The notes under the pieces: generated by a model
The model's input: only the letters and a program-made list of their open reading frames with translations
Database searches by the model: none
What the model was told of the DNA's origin: nothing
Part shown: in pieces, positions 1-9,800 of the stretch
How the letters are laid out: every line of letters starts with the position of its first letter
How positions within the stretch are numbered: position 1 is the stretch's first letter
DNA from: Closterium sp. Naga37s-1
Lineage: Eukaryota > Streptophyta > Zygnematophyceae > Desmidiales > Closteriaceae
Reading direction: 5' to 3'
Assembly: GCA_947471745.1 (NCBI GenBank)
Contig: CANJKZ010000825.1
Span: 806,001 to 870,000, forward strand
Length of the DNA: 64,000 nt
Program-made: the position numbers and the translations under genes

Positions 1-1447
1 AATTCCGCCAGGGATGGCGAAGCTGTTCCGGCAGGTCCGAAGCGCGCGGGGCCGGCGCGATTGCTGTTCTTCGAGACGATTTCGAACCCCACGCTGGTGG
101 TGGCGGACGTGCCGGCGCTGGCGGCGGCGGCGCACAGGCACGGCGCGGCGGTGGTGGTGGACAACACGTTCGCGCCCGTGCTGGTGTCGCCCGCCAAGCA
201 CGGCGCGGATGTTGTGGTGCACAGCCTCAGCAAGTTCATCAGCGGTAAGGGGGGGGAGAGATGGCATGCCTTGCTTCGTCGATCGTTCTGCTGACAGACA
301 CACTCTTGTGTTGCTGGGAGACGATGATCATGCCACGGAATCCTTTCTTCTGCTGCTCTTGCACCACGTGATTCTGTGTGTGATCTCTCTTACCCTGGTA
401 TACCCCATTGTACCCAATGATGACCCCACCCCACTCATCAGGAGCGTCGGACGTGATAGCTGGGTGCGTGTGCGGCTCGGCTGCCTTCATCGCATCGCTC
501 ATGAGCCTCACCTCCGGCTCGCTCATGCTGCTGGTGGGTCCCTCACCACACACACGCACAGCACACACAGGCGCATGTACAGGCGCACTTGCACCCACTT
601 GCTGCTTCAACACCCCACAGCTATCACGGAACTCTCACAGCCCTGTCATGTTATGCCAATTCTCGATCCACTCTGTACTGCCCAACCCTTCCCTCTCTCT
701 GCTGCCCGATCCTTGTCCTCCTCCCTCTTCTCTCCCCCCCCTCGCTTCCCCCAGGGCGCCACCATGAATCCGCAAGTCGCATTCAACCTCTCCGCCCGCC
801 TGCCCCACCTACCTCTGCGCATGCGAGAGCACGGGCGGCGAGCGCTGCTCTTCGCCTCGCGCATGCATGCACTGGGCCTGCCCGTGTGCTACCCCGGCCT
901 TCCCTCGCACCCCCAGGCACACGTCCTCGCACGTATTTCCAATGGCTCCCGCCCCCACCTCCTCCCCTCTGCTGCTGCGGCTGCACCTGCTGTTGGCGGT
1001 GGTACTGCTGCTGCTGGTAGTGGTGTGGAAGTGGGAGGGAGCAGTGGTGGGACAGAGTGGGTGGGCCCGTATGCAGGGGGTGGTATGTTAAGCTTGGACC
1101 TAGGGAGCACCGCCATGGCATACGACTTCATGCGCCACCTGCAGAACAATGCCGAGTTCGGATACATGGCAGTATCCCTCGGCTTCCACGATTCCCTCGT
1201 CTCCTGCAGTGGCGCCAGCACCAGCAGTGAGATGCGTGCAGAGCAGCGGCAGGCCGTGGGGATTTCTCCCGGGCTCGTGCGCATGTCGGTGGGGTATACA
1301 GGGAGTGAGGAGCAGCGCTGGACGCAGCTGCTACAGGCTGCTTCTGCTGTGGGGCTTGTGGGGGGGGAGGGAGGAGTGAAGAGGAGGAGGGTGGCGGGGG
1401 AGGCGGAGGGAGAGGGTGTGGTGATTGGAGAGGGAGTGGTGGTATGA
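1..1447 (+). CDS. MGL: methionine gamma-lyase-like PLP enzyme, 3' part (5' end outside window)
   Basis: Cys/Met-metabolism PLP enzyme of the cystathionine/methionine gamma-lyase family. Plant MGL splits methionine into methanethiol, 2-oxobutanoate and ammonia in the cytosol. Exons seen: 1-244, 442-533 and 755-1447, with GT-AG junctions in phases 1 and 0; together they give 342 residues. The first exon has FFETISNPT, VVDNTFAP and HSLSKFISG; the Lys of SLSKF is the expected Schiff-base lysine. The second exon has the SGSLMLL segment. The last has TMNPQVAF, PHLPLRMREH, the Cys-containing SCSGAST and GISPGLVRMSVGYTG. These follow plant MGL block by block. Two oddities: about 45 low-complexity residues lie between LARISNG and GGMLSLDL, and a Gly/Val-rich tail with KRRR ends the protein. 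The extra stretch coincides with a possible 144-nt intron, 933-1076. A cystathionine gamma-lyase or related activity cannot be excluded from sequence alone. Confidence 0.88.
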   Translation, partial: IPPGMAKLFRQVRSARGRRDCCSSRRFRTPRWWWRTCRRWRRRRTGTARRWWWTTRSRPCWCRPPSTARMLWCTASASSSAVRGGRDGMPCFVDRSADRHTLVLLGDDDHATESFLLLLLHHVILCVISLTLVYPIVPNDDPTPLIRSVGRDSWVRVRLGCLHRIAHEPHLRLAHAAGGSLTTHTHSTHRRMYRRTCTHLLLQHPTAITELSQPCHVMPILDPLCTAQPFPLSAARSLSSSLFSPPPRFPQGATMNPQVAFNLSARLPHLPLRMREHGRRALLFASRMHALGLPVCYPGLPSHPQAHVLARISNGSRPHLLPSAAAAAPAVGGGTAAAGSGVEVGGSSGGTEWVGPYAGGGMLSLDLGSTAMAYDFMRHLQNNAEFGYMAVSLGFHDSLVSCSGASTSSEMRAEQRQAVGISPGLVRMSVGYTGSEEQRWTQLLQAASAVGLVGGEGGVKRRRVAGEAEGEGVVIGEGVVV

Positions 1448-2191
1448 GGTTTGAATGGAGGGTTATTAGGGTTAAGATGAGCTTCCTGTGGTTATTGTTT
1501 ATACGGGGGGAAGAAGGGTAGGGGGAGAGATGTGTACATAGTGGGCAATGCTTGATTTACTGTACGTAATTTGTGTGGGGTAATGTGCAGAATTGCCATC
1601 TTAACATGACCTTCTCAGACTGTGACTTGGTCCAAGCCAATGGTACCCTGAGTTTCACCATAGAACATGAGGAGAACACATATACCGTGCCAGCTCACAT
1701 ACAGCATTGTTTGCTGAATGCAAGAGGGCCTGCCCCCTGCGCATCTTGCAGGAAATGACATACATTGGTGCAGCTGCATTGTGCTGAACTGTCATAAACT
1801 GGCTCAAATCATAAGGCTGCTGAAACCTTAACTCTTATCTTAGTTGATCGTAGATGTTGGGATTCTTTGTTAAGCTACAAGAGCTTTATTTAGCACATGG
1901 AAGTATTGGTCAATCTCTGTTTTTGCCAGCATACTAGAAGCATTCATTCATAGACTGTTTCTTCAATATTATACTGTTTTAGTTATAGAGCTGAGAGCGG
2001 ACAAATTGTTCTCCACTGCCCAATGATGCGCTGCAACAGTTGCAGTGACAGCAGGAGGCGGCCAACATGTGCTACATTGCTCTACGGACCACTGCTTGGT
2101 GCTGCGCAATATATCCATTGTTGATCTATTCCAGAGCTCACTCTTGAGTTCTTCTACATTCTGCTACAGTTTAGTGTATGTATATCGTAGT
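1448..2191. other. intergenic, lower-GC sequence downstream of MGL-like gene
   Basis: About 740 bases of more AT-rich DNA between the MGL-like stop codon and the target duplication of hAT-1. The first part probably holds the 3' UTR. No conserved protein, RNA gene or clear repeat is visible; the short open frames look random. Confidence 0.5.
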
Positions 2192-2199
2192 GCTGAGAG

Positions 2200-2300
2200 C
2201 AGGGCCCAAATTTCAAGGGTATTTTACCCTTTTTGCCCTGCTCATAGGCCACTTTTTGGCAGTTACCCTTTTCAAATCAGGGTATGCAGATTTTTACCCT
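2200..2300. repeat. hAT-1 left terminal inverted repeat and subterminal motifs
   Basis: Terminal cagggcccaaat is followed by several pieces of a short motif in both orientations: ttttaccct, caaatcagggta and tttttaccct. The right end carries the same motifs, and so do both ends of hAT-2, so they are probably transposase-binding repeats. Confidence 0.75.
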
Positions 2301-2796
2301 AGTGCAATCAGAATACGCTTAAAAGTACTCTTGTAGCTTTTCCAGTTACACTGACTGTATCAGGGTAGGGGTTCAACAACCCTTTTACCGGAACTTTTCC
2401 GTACCGCGGATTCCACCACAGTCCGCGCCACGACGAAATGCTCCACGGTCCCACTGGACCATTTGTTGGATACACCCACTGGCGCGCCAACGTACATTCA
2501 GGGCGGATGGCACCGCACACCTACGATTGGTCCGTTGAGCGACATTGAAGCCAACGCACCCAGTTTCCGTGCGTCACGCAACATCGCGCACTGCCAACGG
2601 AGGCAAATTGCGCGCCAGGTGGGGTACGTGCTGTCGTTTCCACCACCTGGCAGTCACTGTGGCCTTGCAGCCATTGCCGTGCAGTTCCCTACCAGCGAGG
2701 GAACCTTGCTGCCTGAGGCGCCTTGGGCTTTGTGATTCCCGAGGGGTCTCTCAGGCTCTTGCCATTCTCTCGTTTCCCTCTCGTTTGTTGTTCCGA

Positions 2797-5760
2797 ATGC
2801 CTGCCTCTGAGCCTGATCCGCCTGGTAGCACCAGGAACGGTCTCTCCGTTCTCGGTGTGTTACCTCGGCTGGCTGAGAACTATAGCGTCCCTATCTCTCA
2901 GCATGCGCGTGAGCCATCCCCTGAATTTCTTGTCGGCGCCGTTTTCCCGTGCGAGCGTTCGGCCTCGCCAAAGTCCCGGGAGCCACACCCGTCTCTCGAG
3001 CTTGTTCCCGATGGCGGCGAAGGCCCGTCGAAGCCGGCCACTGCAGCCCCGTCCACAATTAGCTCCGCGCCCGCGAAGCGACAGCGTGTGGGCGTGACAT
3101 ACAAGCAGCAGAGGCTCTGGGGCGCCCCTCCTCCACGACAAGAGGCATCACCGCCACGCCGTGCTGCTCCTGCTCAGCCGAAGCCTCCAACCGCTTCTGC
3201 AGAGGCTGAGTATGAGTTGGTAAAAACGACTTTCGATTCGCAATGGTCAAAGAAATTCAGTTGGCTGCGCTTAATGCGCATGACTAACGGCAGGCCGTCA
3301 TTGAAATGTGCCATCTGCATCAAGCACGGGGATCCAAACGCGCACACTGCCTACGGCGTCAGAGGTGAGGGTGCCCGAGACATGCAGCTAGGGAGCATCC
3401 GCGCGCACACATCAAGCAGAGCCCACAAGCAGGCCTTGGAAAACGAGGCCAAAGCAGACGCGGAAAAGGCGAAGCAAGCCACACTAACAAGGTGGCAGAG
3501 CACTGATGCAGCTACACGGCACATCATCCGCTGCCTCCACCTCGCGCTCTTCATCTGCAAGGCTGACGCGCCAATAGCAATGTTTGTTCCTTTGTGCTGG
3601 TTTCTGGCTAAGGAAGGACTGCCGGACCTTCCACCGTCTGGAGGGTACGGCGCCTACTACACCGAGTAAGTGCGGGTTCGTGGCGCTTGTGTTTGTTCCG
3701 TGACTCAAGCTGACCAGATGCTACTGCAACTTGTGTTCGTGTACCATGTGTGTTGTCCTCGCAGCTACGGATTCAAAGAGATGCTGCGCGCAACCTCCAC
3801 TTACCTTCAAGAGACTCAACGCGGCCACCTTCTGGAATCCCCATATATAGGGATTCTTCTGGATGAGAGCACCGACCGGGTGAATGGCAAGCACCTGATA
3901 CTGTATGCGACATTCTTCAAAGGGGTAACTCCGGTAACGGAGTTTTTAACTCTCATTACCGTGGACCGTGCCGATGCGGCCTCGCTAACCTCCGCTGTTG
4001 TGCAGTACCTTACAGGAATCGGGGTGGATCTCCAGAGGATTTCTGGAATATCTACGGACGGGGCGAGTGTGATGACCGGCAAGAACAACGGTCTAGTCGC
4101 GAGGCTGCGACTGCGCATACCACACCTAGCTTCAACTCACTGCGTCGCTCACAGGTACGCATGTTGGATTCTGAGTTTTTTCCAGCACAGGATCAGTGAC
4201 GCGCAAACCGTACTAACATGCTCCAGTTGAATGCGCAGGGAGGCATTGGCAGCTAAGGATGCGGCGGAGGCAGTCCCCGAGCTCGGCATGGTGGACGACG
4301 TGGTGCGTGCCTTCTCCGAGCACATCGGCCGCAGCAGCGTGGACTACACCAAGTTTCAGAATCTCCAGCGCGTCTACTGCCAGACGAATCTGGAGGCGCA
4401 GGGCATAAACGACGTGCGCTGGCTCTCCCGTGGCGAGGCGATCCAGCGGTTCCTTGACGTTCTGCCTGCCGCCATTGTCGTGCTGAAGGACTACAAGAAG
4501 GACTTGTACGAGGTAGTCACCTCGTTCAAGTTCCACTGGCTCATCCGCTTCCTCGCGGATGTGCTCTGGGAGCTCAACCAGCTCAATCTGCGCTTTCAGC
4601 AACGTCAGGTAACCAACTGACAAGCACAGTTGTACTTACACGCACGCCTACAATGCTCTTTCTGACCGCATGTCTTATGTGTGTGCAGGTGGACGTCACC
4701 CTCGTGGCGCACCTTGTACAACAGACGCGGATGCGCCTGAAGACGCGCTACTTCGACAGGTCCCCTGGTCACTTTTTTGGCAGCGGAGAGAAGATGCAGC
4801 TGCCTGACTTCATCAAGGCTCACCAGAAGATGGATAAGCGACAGATGAAAGCGGAAGGCGTGGACGCGGACGGCAACGCCGTCTCCTTCGAATTCACCCT
4901 GCACGAACGCCCCCTGCCAGGCCATGAGACAGACGGTGATGTAACCGCGTGCTTCGAGCTTTCGCTCAAGTTCATCCGCAAAGTGGACGCGGAGCTGGAG
5001 TGGCGCATGCGCGACCTCAACCTCCTCGAAGGCGCCAAGCTGTTTCGTACGGCGTCGTATGTGGCCGACAACACCCAGCGGCTGGAGTCCTTCAGGAAGT
5101 GGCTTGGCCAGCTCCACAAGCTGTACAACCACAAGCTGCCTGGTAAGCGTGTTTGTTAGATGGGGCGGGTATTAGTGATTGACTTGCGTAAACAGCTTTG
5201 CACCAGCTTGTTTCCCATCGCGCTTGTTGCTACTCATCACCCGGCCCTGTATTGTGGACTAATGCCTCCCAATCCTACCCGTATGTATGAGCGTCTGCCA
5301 ATGATCATCCCCTTCCGCACTACCAGGGTTCGACTACAAGCGTGCCGGCCAGGAGCTCTGGATGTTTACCTCGACCATGTTCTCCCAGCACAACGGCGAG
5401 GAGTTTCATCAGGCGCTGGGGAACATGCTGCGCGACGAGGCGTGGCGTGCGTCGTTCCCCAACATCGTCCGGATGTGGCAGTCTGTCGCCGTGCTACCAC
5501 TGAGCACGGTTGAATGTGAGCGCGGCTTCAGCAAGCAGAACCTGATCAAGACGTGGGACCGCGGCAGCCTCGGCGACACAAGCCTTGAGCACCTGATGCG
5601 GTGCTCCCTCCTGCAGTACGACATTGACTGGTATGAGGTGGTCGCCATATTCCGCGGGGAGAAGCTCAGGCGATCCACCAAAGACTTCTCCGGCATGAAG
5701 GCCAGCAGCACTAAGCAGTTTGCAGACGAGGCAGTTGGTAGTGCAGCAGATGTTGATTGA
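2797..5760 (+). CDS. hAT transposase, five exons, open throughout
   Basis: Exons 2797-3665, 3765-4154, 4239-4608, 4689-5142 and 5327-5760 join in frame at GT-AG sites (phases 2, 2, 0, 1) to give about 838 residues. The ATG at 2797 is chosen because the hAT-2 copy begins at the same MPA start. The N-terminus is Pro/Ser-rich with a KRQRV basic patch. A TTF/BED-like zinc finger follows (CAIC paired with a later RAHTSSRAH). The catalytic region has LLDESTD and STDGASVM acidic motifs and HCVAHR, and the helical insertion domain has DVRWLSRGEA. The C-terminal hAT dimerisation block has VECERGFSKQNLIKT and LEHLMR. The role is cut-and-paste transposition. No premature stop was found on reading through all exons, unlike hAT-2. 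The exact splice sites are inferred from reading frame and from alignment with hAT-2. Confidence 0.87.
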
Positions 5761-5929
5761 CTAGTGTCTTCTGTAGGGCCCTTTATTTAACTTGGTTGGT
5801 AGTAAAGCTTGTAGGTGCAGTGCAGAACACTTTAGTGATAACTAAGTAATTGTTGTAGTAGTACAATCTTATGCTTAGGAAGGAAACAGTGTACGACATA
5901 TATTATCCTGCCAAAATCAGTGTACCAAA

Positions 5930-6040
5930 ACTTTTAGGCTGCTACAATCAGTGTACGAGAAACTTTACCCTACCAGTCAGGGTACGGAGGGGATGCCACC
6001 CTGATTTGAAAGAGTGAGCTAAAACCTATTTTGGGCCCTG
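5930..6040. repeat. hAT-1 right terminal inverted repeat and subterminal motifs
   Basis: Contains aactttaccct, gtcagggtac and accctgatttgaaag, then ends attttgggccctg. The last 11 bases are the reverse complement of the left end. Confidence 0.75.
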
Positions 6041-6048
6041 GCTGAGAG

Positions 6049-6476
6049 ATAACACTTGGTGCAGTTTCAAGCTTCGATTGTTAATTGGCGGATCACTGAA
6101 CAGTGCTTGCATTAATTATTTGTTGGAGATTCACTTGGTTGGATGGCAAACATTGGAGCAGTAAAAATTGGTGGAAACACTGTCTGTCTAGCTTATCTAA
6201 GTCATGGTGAGGATATGCACTTCTTACATGTATGGAGAAATCAATCCTGATTTATACAGGGTGTGGAAAACGGGTATGCGTGTGCATCGCGAGGCAGACA
6301 TGAAACGGAATTGGAGGTTGGATTGGAGTGTATTTCGAGGCTGATGTGGCGAACCAAATCGGCGCGGCAGGGCATCTTGCTTCTGTTGGAAAAATATAGT
6401 TTGCGCTTCTGATGTGTCGAGTACTACAACGCAAGCGAAGCGAACTACAACGAAGCAACAGCGAGTCAACCAAAGC
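6049..6476. other. unassigned low-GC spacer between hAT-1 and Copia-1
   Basis: About 430 bases of AT-richer single-copy-looking DNA. No protein motif or repeat is recognised. It ends at aaagc, the Copia-1 target duplication. Confidence 0.45.
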
Positions 6477-6607
6477 TGTCAAACTAAAGAACGAGAATGA
6501 TTGGATTGAACAGAAAGTTGGTACAAGTACTAACCCTAATTGGGTTGTACCCCTTATGGGCTACCCCAGTATAGCCTACACAAAGTAAGCACTAAAACAT
6601 TTTGACA
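6477..6607 (-). repeat. Copia-1 3' LTR
   Basis: 131 bp with TG...CA ends, next to the purine-rich tract (read on the - strand). It shares the tgtaggctatag core seen in all three copia LTR pairs of the window. Confidence 0.9.
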
Positions 6608-6897
6608 CACCCCCATAGGCAAAGTGGGGGAGAACAAGTGGTCACAAGACCAGTCAAGAAAAGCAAAGCAAACTCAGAGTGGATCACTAAGTCACACACA
6701 TTCCGAGCACAAGCAAATGGCCACAAGGCCAGTTCACATGCAGAGTTATATAAAAGAGAACAAACAGTACAGTGATCATACCCTAGCAAGAGTAAGCATG
6801 CAGGTTTATATATAGATCACAGTACAAGCAAAGTCACGCAGTGAGCAAGTGAGGCAAAGTAGGCACAAGGCCTAAAACAGTACAGAACCGCTGATGA

Positions 6898-9800
6898 TCA
6901 CCAGGCCTTGGTGAATATATGAGCAGTGTTGGCCCGATTGGCCACGTAAGCAAGACGAAGCTGACCACGCTGCTGCAACTCTCGAGCAAGGAAGTAACGC
7001 AGAGCGATGTGCTTCGTTCTGTGCTCCAGTCTGTGCTCCTGACACAAGGCAATCATGGCCTTGTTGTCTACGTACAGAACTGGAGAAGAACGAGGCCGCT
7101 CTCCCAAGTCGGTCAGCAGGTAGGTGAGCCAGCGTAACTCCTGTGCAGCCATGGCCCCTGCGTAGATCTCAGCCTCACAACTGGAACTGAGAACAGAAGA
7201 AGAGCAGGTAGACCGCAAAGAAAAAGAGCCGGAGCCAAGGCTGAAATTGTAACCTTGTGACGACCGCTGCGTAGCCAAGTCGTCAACCCAAGAAGCGTGT
7301 GCGTGTCCAGTGAGGACAACTGGACCCCATCCTCCCAGCACGAGCCCCATGCCCGATGTACTGCACAAGTAGCGCAACACCCTCTTAGCGGCCTCCCAAT
7401 GCTCTTGTCGGTGTCTTCCGGACGCAATGTAGCGTGCCAGGATGCTAAGAGGGTAGGCAAGGTCAGGTCGAGTGCAGGTCATCAGGTACATGAGGCAGCC
7501 CACAAGTTCTGGATACGGGCCACTCGGCTTTACGGACTCGTCCGAAGGTGGAGCTGAGAGTGAGTGACCGATAGGCAGAGGAGTGGACTGTGGCGAGGAG
7601 TACCGGAAGCCAAAGCGCTGAAGGACCTGTTGCACCATGTATGACTGAGTCAGGGTGATGGTGCGCCGTGCTCTGTCCTGGGTGATCTGCAAGCCAAGAT
7701 AACTGCGCAGCTCACCCAGGTCAGTGCAAGTGTGTCTCTTGTGCAGCTCTGACTTCACAAGGGCCAGTATCTCAGTGTCAGCAGTGGCATAAACCAAGTC
7801 GTCGACGTATACGATGATGTAGAACGGCGGCAGCGAAGTGTCGGTGCGCAGAAACATCGACGGGTCAGCAGTCGAAGGAGCAAACCCAAGAGCCGCAAGC
7901 GTCGTCCTTAGTGTGTCGTGCCACTCGCGAGGTGCCTGACGGAGACCGTAGACTGGCCGCCGGAGGCTCCACTAGGTATCTGCAGGAAACGACTGAGTGA
8001 AGCCAGTTGGGCGGCGCAGCCATATCTCCTCGTGCAGGCTGCCCTGTAACAAAGCTGTGCTGCAGTCAAGAGAGTGAAGCTCGTAGTCACGCTGAGTGGC
8101 GACGTGCAGCAGCAACTGAAGAGTGGTCATCTTCCGGGGTAGGGGAGAAGGTCTGGAAGAACTCAACTCCCTATCACTGACTGAAGCCTCGTGCAACGTA
8201 ACGAGCCTTGAAGACAGGCGGAGAACCCGGCGGCCGCTTCACCCTGAAAATCCACATGCCATCGACTATGTTCGCCCCAGAAGGGGGAACTGCATCGACG
8301 TAGGTGCATGTGGACTTCCAGGATGCCATCTCTGCGTCCATGGCTGTCTGCCACTAAGAGGAGTAGGGACCCGTAATCGCCTCTGCGTAAGAGCGCGGGG
8401 TCGGAATGTCTGGTGCATCCGGGTCTCCCTTAGGGGCAAGCAGCATGGCCACGAGATGAGGTACAGCACCTGCAAGACACTCAAAGTCCTCCTGCCTATC
8501 CTCAAGGACGTCCGTGCCAAGACACTCTCACCCCCGACGGACGGAGGAGAGGCAGACACAGACTCAGCAACAAGACTAGTGGCGTAGTCGAGACGTCAGT
8601 TGGAAGCAAAGTCAACAAGCTCAACAACTAGGGCAGACGCAGTAGTGGACTCAAAAGAAGGGTCAGTGACAACAGTGGCTAGAAGACGAGGGACAGTGGG
8701 ACTGAGCTAGGTCTGACTCAGGGTCAGGAACAACAGGAAGAGAGGACTCTGGAGGAGGCGGCAGGGGAACTTGCAGTGGAACAGAGGAAGGACGAAGTGC
8801 CATAACGTGCGTGCCGGGGACAGGACGAGGACGCGGACAAGGAACACGACGACCAGTGCGAAAAGTGCAAACAGGCGAGGCAGGACGAGAATCAGGCTCA
8901 GGACGCTCTGTAAAAGAGTCTGTCTGCTCAGCGTAAGGAGAATGAGCAGGCAGTGAGGAGTCTGGCTGTAACTGTGGCTGCGACTAGCAAGGCGGGGGAC
9001 TCAGTAAGCTAGGAGGAAGGCCAGTAGAAGACGGGAGACTAAGAACCTGGCGAAGTGTTATGTGATGCTATCATTTACATTCACGTCTGTCTGCCTCCCA
9101 TCATATGTTCGTGTGTTGCATGCGTGGTGTGAGCGTGTGCAAGAATTTATGTTTGGTGTTGTTTGGATTTTCTGAGTGTGTGTGTGAGTGTTATTTGCCT
9201 TGAGCAGATATCTGAAGTGACTCCTCTGCTTGAGAGCTTTCCGACGAACCGAGAATCGCCGCGATCGGAGCAAGAACGAGAAAGATATGTTCGTTCGAAG
9301 TTTTGATTGAGATGCGGCGACTATGGGAATTTGCGGGTTGACTCAATATGGGGTACAGAATTTTGCGGGTTGAGAAATTCGTCACCATCACTCTAGATGA
9401 TGCCAAGTGGTTGGGAGAAGCCAAACCAGGTTGGCAAGTGTGGCCAAGTTGGGTGAGGTGGATGGCATGAGTTGGGAAAGTGACAAATGTCAAAGTTGGG
9501 GTGCCTATAGAGAGGGGAATTGTGTGGTATGTGGTTTCCTTGGTTGGGGACTCCCTTGGGACCTTCCCTCTCGTCCTCTTTATCCCCTTCTACCTGGTTC
9601 AATTGCTACTCCAGCTTTCTTGTGTGAACTTGTAAGAACTATTGTTATTGAGTTAGGTTTCTATGGCAGCATACCCTCTAGTGCGCCGAAATTCATAACT
9701 CGAGTTATACTCCATATTTTGATACAATTCAAATTGGGAAAGATAGCCACAGTCAAGGGCTAAAACATACTCGAGATTCAGAGAATTAAAACTGTGCATT

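Larger units (their letters stand above)
2200..6040 (+). mobile_element. hAT DNA transposon hAT-1, structurally complete
   Basis: The element starts with cagggcccaaat and ends with attttgggccctg, giving terminal inverted repeats of about 11 bp. It is flanked by an exact 8-bp target duplication, gctgagag, at 2192-2199 and 6041-6048. An 8-bp duplication and an internal transposase with hAT motifs place it in the hAT superfamily. Subterminal DNA at both ends repeats caaatcagggt/accctgattt-type motifs, as expected for transposase-binding sites. The second copy, hAT-2, has the same ends. The exact target duplication and the open transposase suggest a fairly recent, possibly autonomous copy. Confidence 0.93.

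Noticed and set aside
1573-1758. 61-codon frame downstream of the methionine gamma-lyase-like gene
   Set aside because: Short, no recognised family, in AT-richer intergenic DNA; no support beyond an open frame.
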